Shown piece by piece: positions 11,521 through 23,880 of a stretch of 64,000 nt of DNA (positions within the stretch are counted from its first letter, which is position 1; every line of letters begins with the position of its first letter). The notes under the pieces are model-generated. The model searched no databases, was not told where the DNA came from, and saw only the letters and a list, made by a program, of their open reading frames with translations. Source of the stretch: Benincasa hispida (lineage: Eukaryota > Streptophyta > Magnoliopsida > Cucurbitales > Cucurbitaceae). The DNA lies in the NCBI RefSeq assembly GCF_009727055.1, contig NC_052349.1, positions 38,582,098-38,646,097 on the forward strand, given 5' to 3'. Position numbers and translations under genes: made by a program.

Positions 11521-11680
11521 CATACATACATACAACCTTATATCATAACAATTATAATATAAATGATGCATGGCTATGCTATAATGCATACATATATTAC
11601 CATACATACATACAACCTTATATCATAACAATTATAATATAAATGATGCATGGCTATGCTATAATGCATGCATACATTAT
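11521..11680. repeat. 80-bp tandem duplication
   Basis: 11521-11600 and 11601-11680 are near-identical copies beginning CATACATACATACAACC and ending around ATAATGCATRCATA. They sit beside a second, 122-bp tandem repeat that shares the ATGATGCATGGCTATGCT core. Confidence 0.85.
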
Positions 11681-11888
11681 AACTCTTATATTATATGATG
11701 CATGAGCATGTTTTAAGTAATTTAAATCATGCATACTAATATATTATAACTCTTATAATATAAAATGATGCATGGCTATGCTATAATGCATGCATATATT
11801 ATAACTCTTATATTATATGATGCATAAGCATGTTTTAAGTAATTTAAATCATGCATACTAATATATTATAACTCTTATAATATAAAAT
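11644..11888. repeat. 122-bp tandem repeat, two copies
   Basis: The unit starts TGATGCATGGCTATGCTATA and contains GCATGTTTTAAGTAATTTAA; copies start at 11644 and 11766 (period 122). It overlaps the end of the 80-bp duplication, so the locus has expanded at least twice with different periods. It is AT-rich and non-coding. Confidence 0.85.
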
Positions 11889-12099
11889 GATGCGTGAAGA
11901 AAAATGCATAACTTATGGTGGGTTTTAAAACTATATGACATACATTATGGTATATATAATAAACATACATGACATGCATATATAAATAAAGTTGATGGAC
12001 CAGGATAGTAAATCTCAAAAACTGGAAAAAATAGGCTAATCTATTACAAAAGTTTGAGTCAACCGATTCAGAATAGGTGAACCGGGTCTTGAACCTTTG

Positions 12100-12610
12100 A
12101 AGCCTTGCAGCTTGATCGTGTAGCAAATCCCTTGATCGTCAAGCAACAAGCGTTGAGTGTAAATGATCGTGTAGCTTTGGACTATGCAATGAGCATGAAA
12201 GTCCACGCGATCGTGTAGTGTGCTTCGAGTAACATATGCCATGCGATCGTGTAGCTAAAAACTATGCGATGAGCATGATAGTCTACACGATCGAGTAGCA
12301 TGCATCGAGTATCGTATACTATGCAATCGTATAGCTACTGACTATCTAATGTGCATGATAGTTTACACGATCGTTTAGCATGCATGCATTGCGTCGAGTA
12401 TCAAATAACGCGCGATCGTTTACCCCTCGTTCGCCTAGCGATCATGCAACCAATGCAACACGATCAAGTAGACAACTCTACACGATTGTGTAGCATTAGC
12501 TAATGCGATCATTTAGCAGATGCTACATGATCGTATAGAAAATTCTAAACGAATGCATAGCTAAATCTAAACGATCGTTTAGCTCAAGCTACACGATGCA
12601 ATCACTGTTT
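12100..12610. repeat. Palindromic CGATCG word array 2
   Basis: Repeats of GATCGTGTAGC, CTACACGATCGAGTAGC and CTAAACGATCGTTTAGC alternate with ACTATGCRATGAGCATGATA spacers. A fully symmetric 16-mer, CTAAACGATCGTTTAG, lies at 12567-12582, and a further exact core at 12367-12374. The array sits between the tandem repeats and the PBS of element D, in non-coding leader. Confidence 0.75.
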
Positions 12611-12900
12611 CGTCTTCTCCATCGAAATGAACTACAACCTTTGCGTCTGTTCCCTCACGAACGACTTAAAAAACAAAACGAATACAGACTCGATTGCAAG
12701 AATTTATGTCCAAAAACACAGGGCGTCTTTACAAATTAACTTTTGTAATTTTAAACGAAAGCGAAAACAAAGACAACTATCCCGAAATTATTTATCAACA
12801 AACCATCCACATATATTTAACGATTAAACGCAATGTAGAAACTTAAGACCCACCAAACTGTAAAAGATTCAATACAACAAATGAAATTTGAAAATAGAAT

Positions 12901-12920
12901 ACAACCTAGCTCTGATACCA
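12901..12920 (-). other. Primer binding site of copia D
   Basis: On the minus strand TGGTATCAGAGC plus AGGTT lies two bases inside the 5' LTR end. This is the classic plant initiator-tRNA-Met complementary site, and it fixes the orientation and the LTR boundary. Confidence 0.9.
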
Positions 12921-12922
12921 AT

Positions 12923-14927
12923 TGAAGGAACTCATTTTATAGAGAACCTATACAGAAGCATGTCGTCCAAATCCCATTTCGATTGAAACAAATATTTACA
13001 GTAAAACAGACAGATTATGCACTTTAACTAAATTACAATATGCTTTCTAACAATAAACAAGGTCCAAGAGATTATACCTTTGAAGAACTCTTCTTCGCGT
13101 TAATCTCTCGAACTGCACGAACACTTTGAACAAGCACGAACTCTCCACGAACAACAGTAAGTCTCGAACCAAAAGAGAGGATACTACCACTTGGTTACCT
13201 TGGTATTCTCGGGGTGAGAACCCAGGAGTTGTGGGCTCTGGGTATTTTGATTAGGAGGGAGTTTGAGGTTTGGAAGAGGAAGACGAATTAATGAAGAACG
13301 AGCTATCACATAGAGTTTTCTTCAATCGTGTAGAGAAAAGAGTCTATTGCATAGGCTCTCAACCAAATCGTGTAGTCTAGCCTCATATTGTGTAACACTG
13401 AATCTGGAAAAAAAAAAATAAAATCATATTTAATTTATCCCAATTTGCCACAAAAAACTGATTAACTTCCTATTAAGGTGGTTAGAAAGAAAAGGGAATT
13501 AATTATCAAATAATTAACAATTATAGATAAATATGATAACCAACTTATCATATTATATTTATAACCTATAGCTTTAATATTGCATCATAAACAATATAAA
13601 CTATAGTTCTTTTTCTCTATTTTATGGCATTTAATATAAATCATATTTATATTAAATTTAATAACTATAAATCTTATTCATAGAAAATATATTTGAATCA
13701 CATTCAAATATTTGTTCCTCCAATTAAGATATAATGTATCATATACATTATGTCAATTATATCATATATAATTGAATCTATTTAATTATATCATATATAA
13801 TTAAATTCCCTCCTATTAATTTGAACATATCAAATTAACCTAAAAACTGATTCTCAACTAAATTTTTTTGAGCTACCGAGGAGACCTTATGAACCTTTAG
13901 CTTGAAGCTCCAACGGTACATAAATAAATAATTAAACTCTTTAATCACATTATCCACCATTCGTTAACTATCGGGCACTCCACTAAAGACTGACAACTGC
14001 ACTCTTCTCGCTACAGATTATTTCTGTGTCCATCGAATATAACCAATTAACAATACGATGACCTTTCATAAATTGCTCGTAAGTATAGCTGGGCAAAATT
14101 ACCATTTTGCCCCCGTAGTTACGTCAACTTCTTAAGTATCACTAATTCCTCTAATGAACAATAGATCATAGTCCCACTATGACTAAACCCCTCTCAGGCC
14201 AGGAGAGGGTATGACACCACATTTTTCAAAACTAGGAATCAGCCCTTAAGGGAGAAATTTATCTACTTACCCCTACTTCGGGAAGGAGTGAATTAAATCT
14301 TGTGTAGCTGAGTTCCCAGCTCCTAAATCAGAAAAATCCCAAAAATGGTAGGTTTGTTGAGTTGGCAACCCGGTAGAATACCCATACAAATCAAAGGACC
14401 ACCCTCATAGGCAGAAGTTCACAACTCACTCAGGATTAAGGTCATGTTACCTATGGTCATCCTAGTGAAATGAAAATCTCTATTATGAACGACATTATAT
14501 AATGAGGCTAAAAATTTTGTGGTCCAATCTGATACAAACTCCTTTATATAGAATATCCCCGCTCGTATAACTAATATATGAATGATCAGATCAAATCATT
14601 TGTAGCAATTTACAACATTTGTAACATCTACAAAGCGGCCATACTCGTAGTATCACCAGGATAAGGTACCCAGCTTTATCCATATACTACAGACCATTTA
14701 GGTTATCACTTAAACATGATCCATCTGTATGTCTCTACAAACATGTTTAAGTTACAACGATAAACTTGGATGTTAGTTTATTGGTTTGTGGTTAATGCAA
14801 TTAAAATATCATATATTTTATAGACAAAGTGAATAAAATATCAAATCTTAATAATCACAAAAATGTTTGTTCATACAAGGTTTACAAACTATAGGACCTT
14901 ACGAGATTTAGGACATCAACCCCAACA
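12923..14927 (-). mobile_element. LTR C: 5' LTR of copia D
   Basis: Read on the minus strand it starts TGTTGGGGTTGATGTCC (14927) and ends GAGTTCCTTCA (12923), 2005 bp, directly followed by the PBS. It carries the same landmarks as LTR A in the same order. The stem-loop at 13205-13221 is one base imperfect (ATTCTC/GAGAAC), and CGTGTAG words lie at 13320-13380. Confidence 0.9.
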
Positions 14928-16734
14928 GGAATTTCATACCTCCAACCTTTTTTTTTTTTTTTTTTTTTTTTTTTGTGCTTTCAATGGCCTTTTTGGACAT
15001 TTTTTATGGGCTAAAGGTAAATTTTTCTATATTTTTGATTAATTTTAAGTTTTGCATGCTTGCAATATTTTTGTCTCATTTTTCCATAGATGCAAGGAGT
15101 CCTAAAATTTATCATATTTTCCAACTATGCCTTGACAATGGTATGATACGAGCTATAAAATCTATCCCTTCATTTTTTATATAGCATATTAAACTTTACG
15201 CCAAAATGAGGATAGTTCAAGTAGTATGAACTTTACTATCGACCTCAAGGTCATAAGCTTGAAGTATCTGTTAGATTTAATTTAAATTAGATAATATAAT
15301 AGTACATTATCTGCTCTTTAATCTTTTATAAGCTTTTCATTTTATTGGATTTATTAAGTAAAAGGTAATTTCTCTAATTAAATACCCTAATGGGAGGTAT
15401 ACGTCTATATAAAGATAAAATCCTATAGATTAGTCATCTCTCTGTATTTCTTTGCATCAAGAAGATCTAATCAAGTTGTAAAGAAAGGCCAAGAGAGAGA
15501 AACACAATTTCTTATAAGATCAATATCATACATAGCTCTAGGTATGACACTTTAACAACTCAAGCTATTGTGAAAATTATATTCATGTTATTGTGAAAAT
15601 CATCTAATTCGAACATCATGAGTTTTATTGATTTATACAATATTAGAGTTTTATTGGATGATCATATGAACGTTCAGACTTACATTCTCCATCCCCACAT
15701 AGTATAGCTACACACTAAACTTTGTCCCAAATAATAATAATAATAAATAAACCATTAAAATTATGTCAGCCACGCCTTGGGAAAAAAATTACATATATGA
15801 AATTACCCCTATAAAGTCTAAATTTAAAAAATAGGAACAATTAAGTAACCATCATTATGACTCCATTAAAAGTCATTTGGAAAATGTACAAAGTAAATTT
15901 CAATGAAAATAATTATTATCATTCATAAAATCCCGTGGACTAATTTTTGCCACTTCTTTTACAATTATATTAATACATATTAGTTTGAGTTAGGATAGAT
16001 AAAATTCAAATAGAAAGAGAATAAATCATCTGTAATGTATATTATGAACATATACAAATAGCCTATATATTTAAGAAGGCCAGAAGTTATATATATATAT
16101 ATTTTTTTTTTAAAAAAAAAAAGGCTAAGAAGTTTGCATGAGATTTTTTTTTTTTGAAAAAAAAATTGAATCAAGTAAAAATAATTATTGTCTTTTTTAA
16201 AATTTATACCAAGTCAAAGGAGATAAATTGATTTTTCCCTAAAAAAAAGTAATGGTGGGAAGTTAAATAAACCACATTAAAAAGTTTTGTTAGAAAACTT
16301 TTCTCTCAATCTCTCTCCAAACAGAAATTAATTTGCAAATCCATCAAGATATATTTATTTATTATTCAATTATTTTATAGACTCAAGATAATTCTTAAAT
16401 GCTCAATCAACTTTAACTCAGATCGTATAGATTGAATTGTGTTTGAAAACATGAAAACAATATAAGTTGGACTTGTTCACTAGTCCATTTAAAATAACCT
16501 AACGCAAATTTATTATATACAATTTTCTATACATGTACTTATGTTAATTTTGTCATATTTTTTTTTTAATTATTTGTTATCAAGCAACTCTTAAAACCAA
16601 TTTTTTAACACTTCAAACAAGAAAAAAAAGTGATAATATAAATTTAAATTAAGTTGTTGATATTGATTAATATCCAAAAATAATTAAATAAAATTTTTAC
16701 AAATATTAAAATTTTACTTTATTAAAGAGACATT
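14928..16734. other. AT-rich intergenic DNA
   Basis: No gene is seen. There is a long T run at about 14950-14974. The stretch 15269-15540 begins TGTTAGATTT, contains a TATA-like CTATATAAAG (about 15406) and could be a small LTR, but I could not define its ends. Poly(T), poly(A) and TA-rich stretches lie at 16090-16165. Confidence 0.5.
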
Positions 16735-16925
16735 TTCCCATATAGAAAAAATATCAAACTATTTATAAAAATAGCAAAAGAAAAATATTGATAGACTTCT
16801 ATCCTGTTTATCATTAATAGATATTCTACTATTAGTGATAGACTTCGAACACTGATAGACTTTTATCGGCTTCTATAAAAGAATATTAAATTTTTGTTAT
16901 TTTGTGTAAATAATTTTCTTTATTT
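16735..16925. repeat. MITE-like repeat, GATAGAC family, copy 1
   Basis: The core holds alternating TGATAGACTTCTATC and TATCATTAATAGATA words, giving strong internal inverted symmetry. It is edged by ATAGCAAAA on the left and a TTTTGTTATTTTGTGTAAA-type arm on the right. Related copies lie at 18450-18645 and 20030-20235. Confidence 0.55.
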
Positions 16926-17773
16926 TTTTATTTTTGAAAATTTTTCTTTTTTAAAAACAAAAATGTAAATAAATTATCAAAATAGGCTTATAAAGGTTGT
17001 TTTAATTGAAGAAACTTACAATGGTCTAGAAAAATGTTTAAATCCAACCCTCCTACGAGTATTCGAAAGTAGTTTGAAAGTACATTAATATATAAAATTT
17101 CCATTTATGAGGGTGAATCAACATAAAAAAAAAAAGTAACAAAAAATTCTTAATGGGGTTATAATATAAATAAGAAATATTTTAACCCGGGTAAAAAAGT
17201 TTATTTTTATAAATTAAATATTTGTGTTTTTAAAAAGAACATTTTATAATCTTTTTAAAAATATCTAATGATCTTTCAACATCTTGGACCTCCATCCCAG
17301 AGTTATTATTGGGTAGTCGTGAGAAATTAAATTATAAAGTAAGGTTTAGTTTCGTAATCCTTTTATTTTTTGTTTTTTTTTTAAATTGAATCTATAAACA
17401 TTATTTCTATCTTCAAATCTATGATTTATTTTTAAAAAATCAAATCAAATTTTGAGGGTTAATATATTTTTAAAATTTGGCTAAATATTCAATATTAGAG
17501 TTAAAAATGCAAATCAGGATAAAATATTGGACGAAATAGATCTAATTTTAAAAAACAAAAATAATAAAAAAAAAAAAACAAATCGAAGCTTAAAAGCGTC
17601 CGGCTTAAAAAACCAGTCCAATGGAATGAAAAATGATTAAAGTAAATGAAACTAGAGAGTTGAGAGTGAACGAAGTTTCATCAATGGAAACAAACGAAAA
17701 TCCACGAAGAAAGAGCGCAGTCGGAGAAAAAGAAGAATTAAATCACCAAAAATTCTCATAACCAACAGATTAA
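16926..17773. other. AT-rich DNA and 3' flank of the 17774 gene
   Basis: No gene is seen. It contains many A and T runs. The segment next to 17773 (about 17650-17773) is the likely 3' untranslated region of the minus-strand gene. Confidence 0.4.
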
Positions 17774-18232
17774 TTATTTGAATTCCCTCTTTGAATCACA
17801 CAACAAATTTCCATCAGAATCATAATCAATTTTACCAGAAAATTCCAACGGACGACATCGTTCACCTCTAATAATCGTTTTCCTCCAAACCTCTTCTTCA
17901 TCTTCTTCTTCATCGTCACCACTCAAATTACAACTACCTCTTCTTTCTTCTTCGTCTTCTTCATCGGCCGCCTCCACTTTTCTCCACGAAATCATCTTCG
18001 CCATTGAAATCGCTCTAGAACTGATGTTACTGTTCATCTTCGACACGAAATTCCTCCGCTGCTGCGACTTGTTCGATTTTCTGGAAGAAGTGCAGAGGAA
18101 AACCACGAGAGCGAAGATCGAGAGGACTGCGATTGAAGAGATGAGAAATGAGAAATTTGTTGAGGAAAATGGAAGAAGATGATGATGATGATGATGAGAA
18201 GGATTTGAAATGCTTGGGAACAGTCTGGCCAT
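17774..18232 (-). CDS. Small membrane-anchored plant protein, function unknown
   Basis: An intact 152-codon intronless frame. The start is in a strong plant context (GCCATGGCC). N-terminal residues 1-26 include a run of six His (13-18), made by a CAT trinucleotide repeat. Residues about 27-47 are hydrophobic (FSFLISSIAVLSIFALVVFLC), a single membrane segment or signal anchor, followed by a basic stretch (SSRKSNKSQQRRN) that would face the cytosol. The rest is soluble with two acidic runs (about 89-97 and 106-114). It ends in a compact block, VWRKTIIRGERCRPLEFSGK then IDYDSDGNLL, which I recognise as a conserved C-terminal signature in small uncharacterised plant proteins. GC content and codon use rise clearly against the surrounding AT-rich DNA. 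It stands alone. The promoter is not obvious; ATAAAT-like words lie 60-150 bp upstream. Confidence 0.85.
   Translation of the reverse strand: MARLFPSISNPSHHHHHHLLPFSSTNFSFLISSIAVLSIFALVVFLCTSSRKSNKSQQRRNFVSKMNSNISSRAISMAKMISWRKVEAADEEDEEERRGSCNLSGDDEEEDEEEVWRKTIIRGERCRPLEFSGKIDYDSDGNLLCDSKREFK
18178..18197 (+). repeat. GAT trinucleotide microsatellite encoding the His run
   Basis: More than six GAT units, inside the minus-strand coding sequence at codons 13-18. The length of the His run is therefore expected to vary between lines. Confidence 0.8.
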
Positions 18233-18449
18233 GGCGGACGGAGGAGGAAGAGGGGAACAAATGGTTGGTTTGTGGGAAGCAAATTGGGAGCTGTTCTGTT
18301 GTAGAGGTTTTTATGCTCCACTCAATTTATCCCCGCGATTCGGTCACTCCATAAGTCCGTAAATAAAAAGATATTTTTACCTCACCTTAAATTTCCTTTT
18401 TATCTCTACACTTTTACCCTTTTTCACCTTTGATCCTTTTCTTTCGAAA

Positions 18450-18645
18450 AATTATTTCAAATGACGAAAGTGTTTAAAATATTTATAAATAAAATAAAAT
18501 TTAAGAATCTATCAATGATAGATATTGATAGACACCGATAAAAGTTTATTAGTGTTTATCAGTATCTATCGTTGATAGATTTTGAAATTTTGCTATATTT
18601 ATAAATATTTTGGTTCATTCTGCTATATTTGAAAACAACTTTTTT
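18450..18645. repeat. MITE-like repeat, GATAGAC family, copy 2
   Basis: It contains ATCTATCAATGATAGATATTG and ATCAGTATCTATCGTTGATAG as opposed arms, then TTTGCTATATTTATAAATAT and a second TGCTATATTTGAAAACAAC. It shares this architecture with copies 1 and 3. Confidence 0.55.
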
Positions 18646-20024
18646 TTCTTTCTCTTGGTTAATATTACATTTAGGCCATGCTTATAGAAGTAATAAACCA
18701 ATGATAATTTGAAAAAGTAGGTTCCATTTGATTATGTTTGGTATTGTTTATTTATGTTTCGTACCCATATTGACATCTATGGCCGACTTTCAAATCTGTA
18801 ATAAAAAAAGAACATAAATTGATGGATAAACGAAGGGTGTTCAATCTAATTGCATTTGAAAATTACATCGATAATGTTACTATTACAGTTACAGTTACTA
18901 TTATTGTTACTGCTATAACATGGAAATTATGAATTTGTCATATTTACTATCACCATTACCGTTTGACTTTAAATGATAATAGTAATAATAAATGTGACAG
19001 ATTCATAATTCTAAGTAAACGTGATTAAAATCAATCCAATTAAGTTTGTAATTATGGTATATTACAATTGATGTACCAATAAAATCTCATTACGATTACA
19101 TTGATTATTATTAGGATCGGTAGATGTGGCCTTATTTTATTTTTAACAACCTAACCTAACAATGTAGTCTTAAATGTTATAGGATTTTCAACCACACATA
19201 TACATTAATTAGATAGGAAAATATAATAATATGTGGAATCCAAAATAAGACAAGCTTATGGGTTGAAATTAAAATGGTATAAACTTCACAATTTTATGGA
19301 ATGAAATGAGATTTAAACTTATGATTGTTTTTAAACTTTAAAAATTATTAAGTTATTGAAGATTCAACTTTCAAGTTGTGACTAATATGACTAGAGAAAA
19401 TTCAAAATTTTATAAAATAAATCCATCTATTAAGTGTAATTCTAAAATTTGTCTAATAAAAATTTAATGATTAATTTTAAGAATTAAATTTGTAATTTAA
19501 CCTAAATTTATTATCATGGTGGTTTTTGGTTATTACTCTTTTTATTTTCGACCTTTTACAATATTTGAGATGAGCTTTGACCAGATATAAAAAACTACTG
19601 TTTGTTTTATGGATGTTTGGGTCCTGTTTGATAATTATTTGTTTCTTAAAAAAAAAAAAAACTTGTCTTCTCACAATTTCTTTATCTTATCTTTACTAAG
19701 TACACATTTGAATTGTTAACCAAATTTTAAAATAAAACAAAACAACCAAAACAAGTTTTTAAAACTTACTATTTTTCGAATTTGGGATTAAAGTTTAAAA
19801 ACATTCCTAAAAGGCAGGCAATAAAATAAAAAAAAATCGATAGTGAAACTAGTGAATATAAGTTGAATGTTCATAAACCAAAAACTAAAATTAACGTTCT
19901 CTTTGTTAACCATTTGATTTTTTGGTTTGTGAAAATTATTGTTTTTTTCTTACAAATTCTTTTTCATCTAACCATACACTTGAATTCTTTAGTCAAATTG
20001 CAAAAGCAAAAACAAATTTTTATA
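18646..20024. other. AT-rich intergenic DNA
   Basis: No gene is seen. ATTACTGTTAC-type simple sequence lies near 18870-18990. The remainder is A/T runs. Confidence 0.4.
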
Positions 20025-20235
20025 AGAGCAGTTTTCAAGTATAGCAAAACGAGTCAACTTATTTACAAATATAGTAAAATATCACTATCAATCAGTGATA
20101 AACATTGATAAACGAGATCTATCAGTGTCTATCATTGATAGATAGTGATAGATGATAATAATCTATTGCTATCTAAGTGACATTTTGCTATATTAAAAAT
20201 ACATCGAGCAGTTTTGTCATTTGAAACAATTACCT
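20025..20235. repeat. MITE-like repeat, GATAGAC family, copy 3
   Basis: Left arm TATAGCAAAACGAG then ACAAATATAGTAAAATATCA; core CAGTGATAAACATTGATAAA and CTATCAGTGTCTATCATTGA; right arm GTGACATTTTGCTATATT. The arms are inversely related, as expected of a TIR element. The edges are also similar to the termini of the larger element at 38393-39992. Confidence 0.6.
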
Positions 20236-23200
20236 TATCTATAAACTACTTTTTGTAGTTTTCAAAACTTGATTTGGTTTTTGAAAACATGAAGTAAGAT
20301 TAAAAAAAATACACAAAAATTACTAGGTAGTAGATAACAAAAAAAAAAAAAACAAATGATTATCAAACGAGACTCTGGGTGTTAAAGCTAGGTATTTATA
20401 ATCAAAGACACAAATGCAGAGATTTCGATTCATTCATGTACCTTTCATGAACTCGGATGTTATAGTAACGATTCAGTCTTTGAATTTCAATTTATTATAA
20501 TTTAGTCTCTATTTTTTTAATTTTATAATATTTTAATCCCTTAACTTTAGTATATGACCATCTAACGCCTAATATATAAAAAAATTCACAAAATTAGTTT
20601 TCAATAAAAGATAAATCAAAATTTAAAGCCTCAAAGTTGCCCTCGAAAGTTATACAACAGTTCATAAATATTCACTCTCCCAATTTTATATTTCCTGGGG
20701 ATGCAAATTTTGGGTTAAGTGAATATTTGGAGTTTTCTAACATATTTTTAATTATTTAAAATTAATTTAATATTTAATTTTACACATTTAAGTACAATTT
20801 TTATATCGTCAAAATTAGGTTTGAGTTATTAAAATAATATTTTTAAAAATTAGAGAAATGTTTTTAACTCTTTTAGAACTACTCCCAAACATATCTTAAA
20901 TTTGACCATGGTTTTTTAATAAAAATATCATAATATTATATAATTAATATTATTGACTAGATATAATCCTAATACGTAAATATTTTTTTTTCAAAATTTA
21001 AGTTAAATTTTAATGGCTATATTAGTTGCTCTATATTAATGTAAATTAACCATCTACAAAGGTGTATTATATATTTATCAAAAGATGACAAATAATATTA
21101 TTTTTCACTGAAAAAACGATAAGATGGTGGTGGTTGCCATTATTATTATTATTATAATTATTATATTAAAGTGATTCAGGTCAATTATGTATACTATGTT
21201 ATTTTTATTTTTATTTGCACGAGAAATTAATTTTCTAAGGTTTCATAATGTGAATTGGTTGCTTACTGTTCTGAAGTCAATCAGCATTATTAACCATTGA
21301 CCGATCAAGTAGAATATCCTTGTGGTTTTTAACTTTTAAGATAATTAAAAAAAAGATGAATAAAAGACAATTTTTTTTTTTTAATTTTAATTGTTTGTTG
21401 ATTTTTCAATTAAAATAAAAATTTAAAAGTTATTACAAGCTAGTGATTTATTAAAATAAAAACCAATTTGAAGTTCTGAACATTCAATTTTAGTAAAATT
21501 GAATAAAAGTTTTGATTCTGAGATATTTACCTTAAATTTAAATACATATTGCAATTGTAATATTCTTTAGATTTTTTAAACATATTCCCATGTGTTTTTT
21601 TATTAACATAAAATTAATACAATTTACCAAGCCTTTGTTTTGATAACTTTTTTTATTTTATTTTTAGCTTTATATAGAAACTTATGAGTAGAAATAGTAT
21701 TTATAATTTTAATTTACAAAATTAAGAATCTAGAATCAAATGCTTATCAAAGAGTCTTAAAGTTTCCGTGATTTTTGAGAAATTGATTGTTTTCTTACAA
21801 TTTCTTTACAATAACTTACATTTTTCTTTATGAAAAAAATGTGAATTCTTAGTGAAATTCCATAATTAAAAACGAGTATTTTAAAGTCCCATTCGATAAT
21901 TAATCACTTAATTTTTTATTTTTAAAAATTAAACTTATAAACATTATTTCTATTTATTGATTTTTTTTTTGTTTTATATGTTTTAGGAATGTTTTTAAAA
22001 CTATGGTAATATTTGGAAACTAAAAGTTGGTTTAAAAAAATTTGTTATTGATTTTAAAAAATTGGTTAAGAATTTAGAATTTAATTAGGAAGATGTAACT
22101 ATGGTAAAGAAGTAAGAAAACAAATTTAAAAAAAAAAAACCCAAATAACTAAGGGGTCTATTATTTTATATATTTTTTAAAACTTCACTTAAATTTTGAA
22201 AACGTTCCTAAAAAATTAATTTAAAAAAAATAAAGAAGTTTATAGGCAATAATAGTATTTAAAATCTTAATTTGAAAAATTTTCAAATGGAAAAATTAAA
22301 TAGTAACGAATTGAGGCTGATTTTTCTTTTTTTTTTTTTTTCATTGAATAGGATGATGAATGATGATCGATAATAGAGCTGGTTAAATCGAAAATAATTG
22401 TGTGCAAGAAAAATCCCAGTTCAGATCTTGGATAGGAAAGAACAAGGGTGGAAAAACAAGGCTATTCCTCTAATAGAAATCTCGTAGAAGAATAATGGAG
22501 TGGTTATTTTCAAGTTTTCCATTATAAACCTATTTGTAGTATTATGATTTATAATCAAGCTTGGCATTATCTGATTTATATATGGTTATAGTATTATGAT
22601 TTATAAACAATTAGGGTACATTGTAGATTGTAATTGGAGGTGATGTCAAGTAGGATTTGACCGTAGTTTACCCGCTGGAGAGTTGACTTTGACTAGTTGA
22701 CTTGAGTCAGTCAATTTGGTTGCAATTATGGATCAGATGTTGAGCTTGTTGAATTCCATTCTAATCTCATCTTATACTTTCAATTTGGAAAATTAATATT
22801 AAAATATATTTCTATCCAACAATTAGGATCGTTATAATATTTTTTCAAACTTGTATTTTTTTTTACCAATTTAATTTATGTATTTTTAAAAAAAGATTAT
22901 TACGATTTAAACAAGAAAATTATAGGATTTAAATATATAATTTATGGAAGATCGATTACCAACATAATATTAAATTTTTATCGAGATGTCGATATTTTCA
23001 TCGATTTTGACTTGTTTCCATGAACTCAAATCATCATGAGGAATGAATCAATATTCCTATTATATCGTGAAAATCTCACATAACTTAAAAAATAAGTAAC
23101 AAAATGTCACCAATATAAATATAAGGTGAATAATAACCATGTTAACTTATTTAAAAATCATGAAAGATTTATGAATTTTATTTTTTTAGCTTTTTTATTT

Positions 23201-23573
23201 TCATTTTTTTTTCTAAAAATATCTATCACATCAAAATTTTATTGATATTTCTATTAACATTTCAATAAAATAACACCTCGATATTTTCATCGATATCATT
23301 TTACTATATATATTTTTAGAAAATACATTTTTCTATATAGTTATGTCATGAAAAATGAGTAAATAATTTAATTTTAACCGTATTTAAATTTGAAGGGTTA
23401 AATTTTAAAAAATAAAATAAAATGTACTCCAAAATTAGTTGTTACATCTACACTTTGATATAGTAAATTTTAAAAATTATTGATATATATGTTTCTTTGC
23501 AAGCATGGTGAGGATAACTTGAGAGGTTAAAAACATTATATTATTGGTCTAAAAGTAAATGTCCAACAACTAT
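20236..23573. other. AT-rich intergenic DNA, nothing recognised
   Basis: More than 3 kb of A/T-rich sequence with many mononucleotide runs and no credible frame on either strand. A slightly more balanced patch at 22370-22760 shows no motif I recognise. Confidence 0.4.
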
Positions 23574-23578
23574 ATTTT

Positions 23579-23880
23579 TGTTGTAAAATTGGAGAGCACA
23601 ACAAGAACACGAATACCAATAAAATATAATATTAAAATAAATACAATATAAAATAATAATAAAATAAATTAAACATAATATAAATAAAAAAAAATAAAAT
23701 AATTTAACCAAACATAAAGTTCTCTCTAAATTTTCCAATTGACCCACCAAATGACACTATAAGCAATTTGACAAGTAGGAGGTAGATTATATGAACATTA
23801 ATAATGTGTAATGTTCAGACACATGGACAACACTTTGAAAAATGGGGGCATGACACATGGTCAAAAAATCTGAAGTTTGA
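23579..23880 (-). mobile_element. 3' LTR fragment of element E
   Basis: It matches the 5' LTR at 27115-27420 (GAGAGCACAAC, CACGAATACC, AATAATGTGTAATGTT, GGGGGCATGACACATGGTCA). The first part of the LTR, in element orientation, is missing because the deletion junction lies inside it. Confidence 0.8.

Larger units (their letters stand above)
3367..14927 (-). mobile_element. Copia element D (5' part, nested and degenerate)
   Basis: On the minus strand the order is 5' LTR (14927-12923), PBS (12920-12901), long leader (12900-8542), gag (8541 to about 7700), protease, integrase and RT (to 3367). The solo LTR B (4910-7051) interrupts integrase, and a CACTA terminal fragment ending at 11427 sits in the leader. 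The RT is cut at 3367 by element A, so the rest of D, including its 3' LTR, should lie left of the window. The leader, even without the CACTA piece, is unusually long for a copia element. Linking the gag-pol part with this LTR rests on collinearity and orientation and is an inference. Confidence 0.7.

Noticed and set aside
15269..15540. Candidate small solo LTR (TGTTAGA start, TATA-like box)
   Set aside because: No matching end, PBS or target duplication could be found.
18178..18197. Poly-His run as evidence of an engineered tag
   Set aside because: It is a natural GAT/ATC microsatellite inside the native coding frame.
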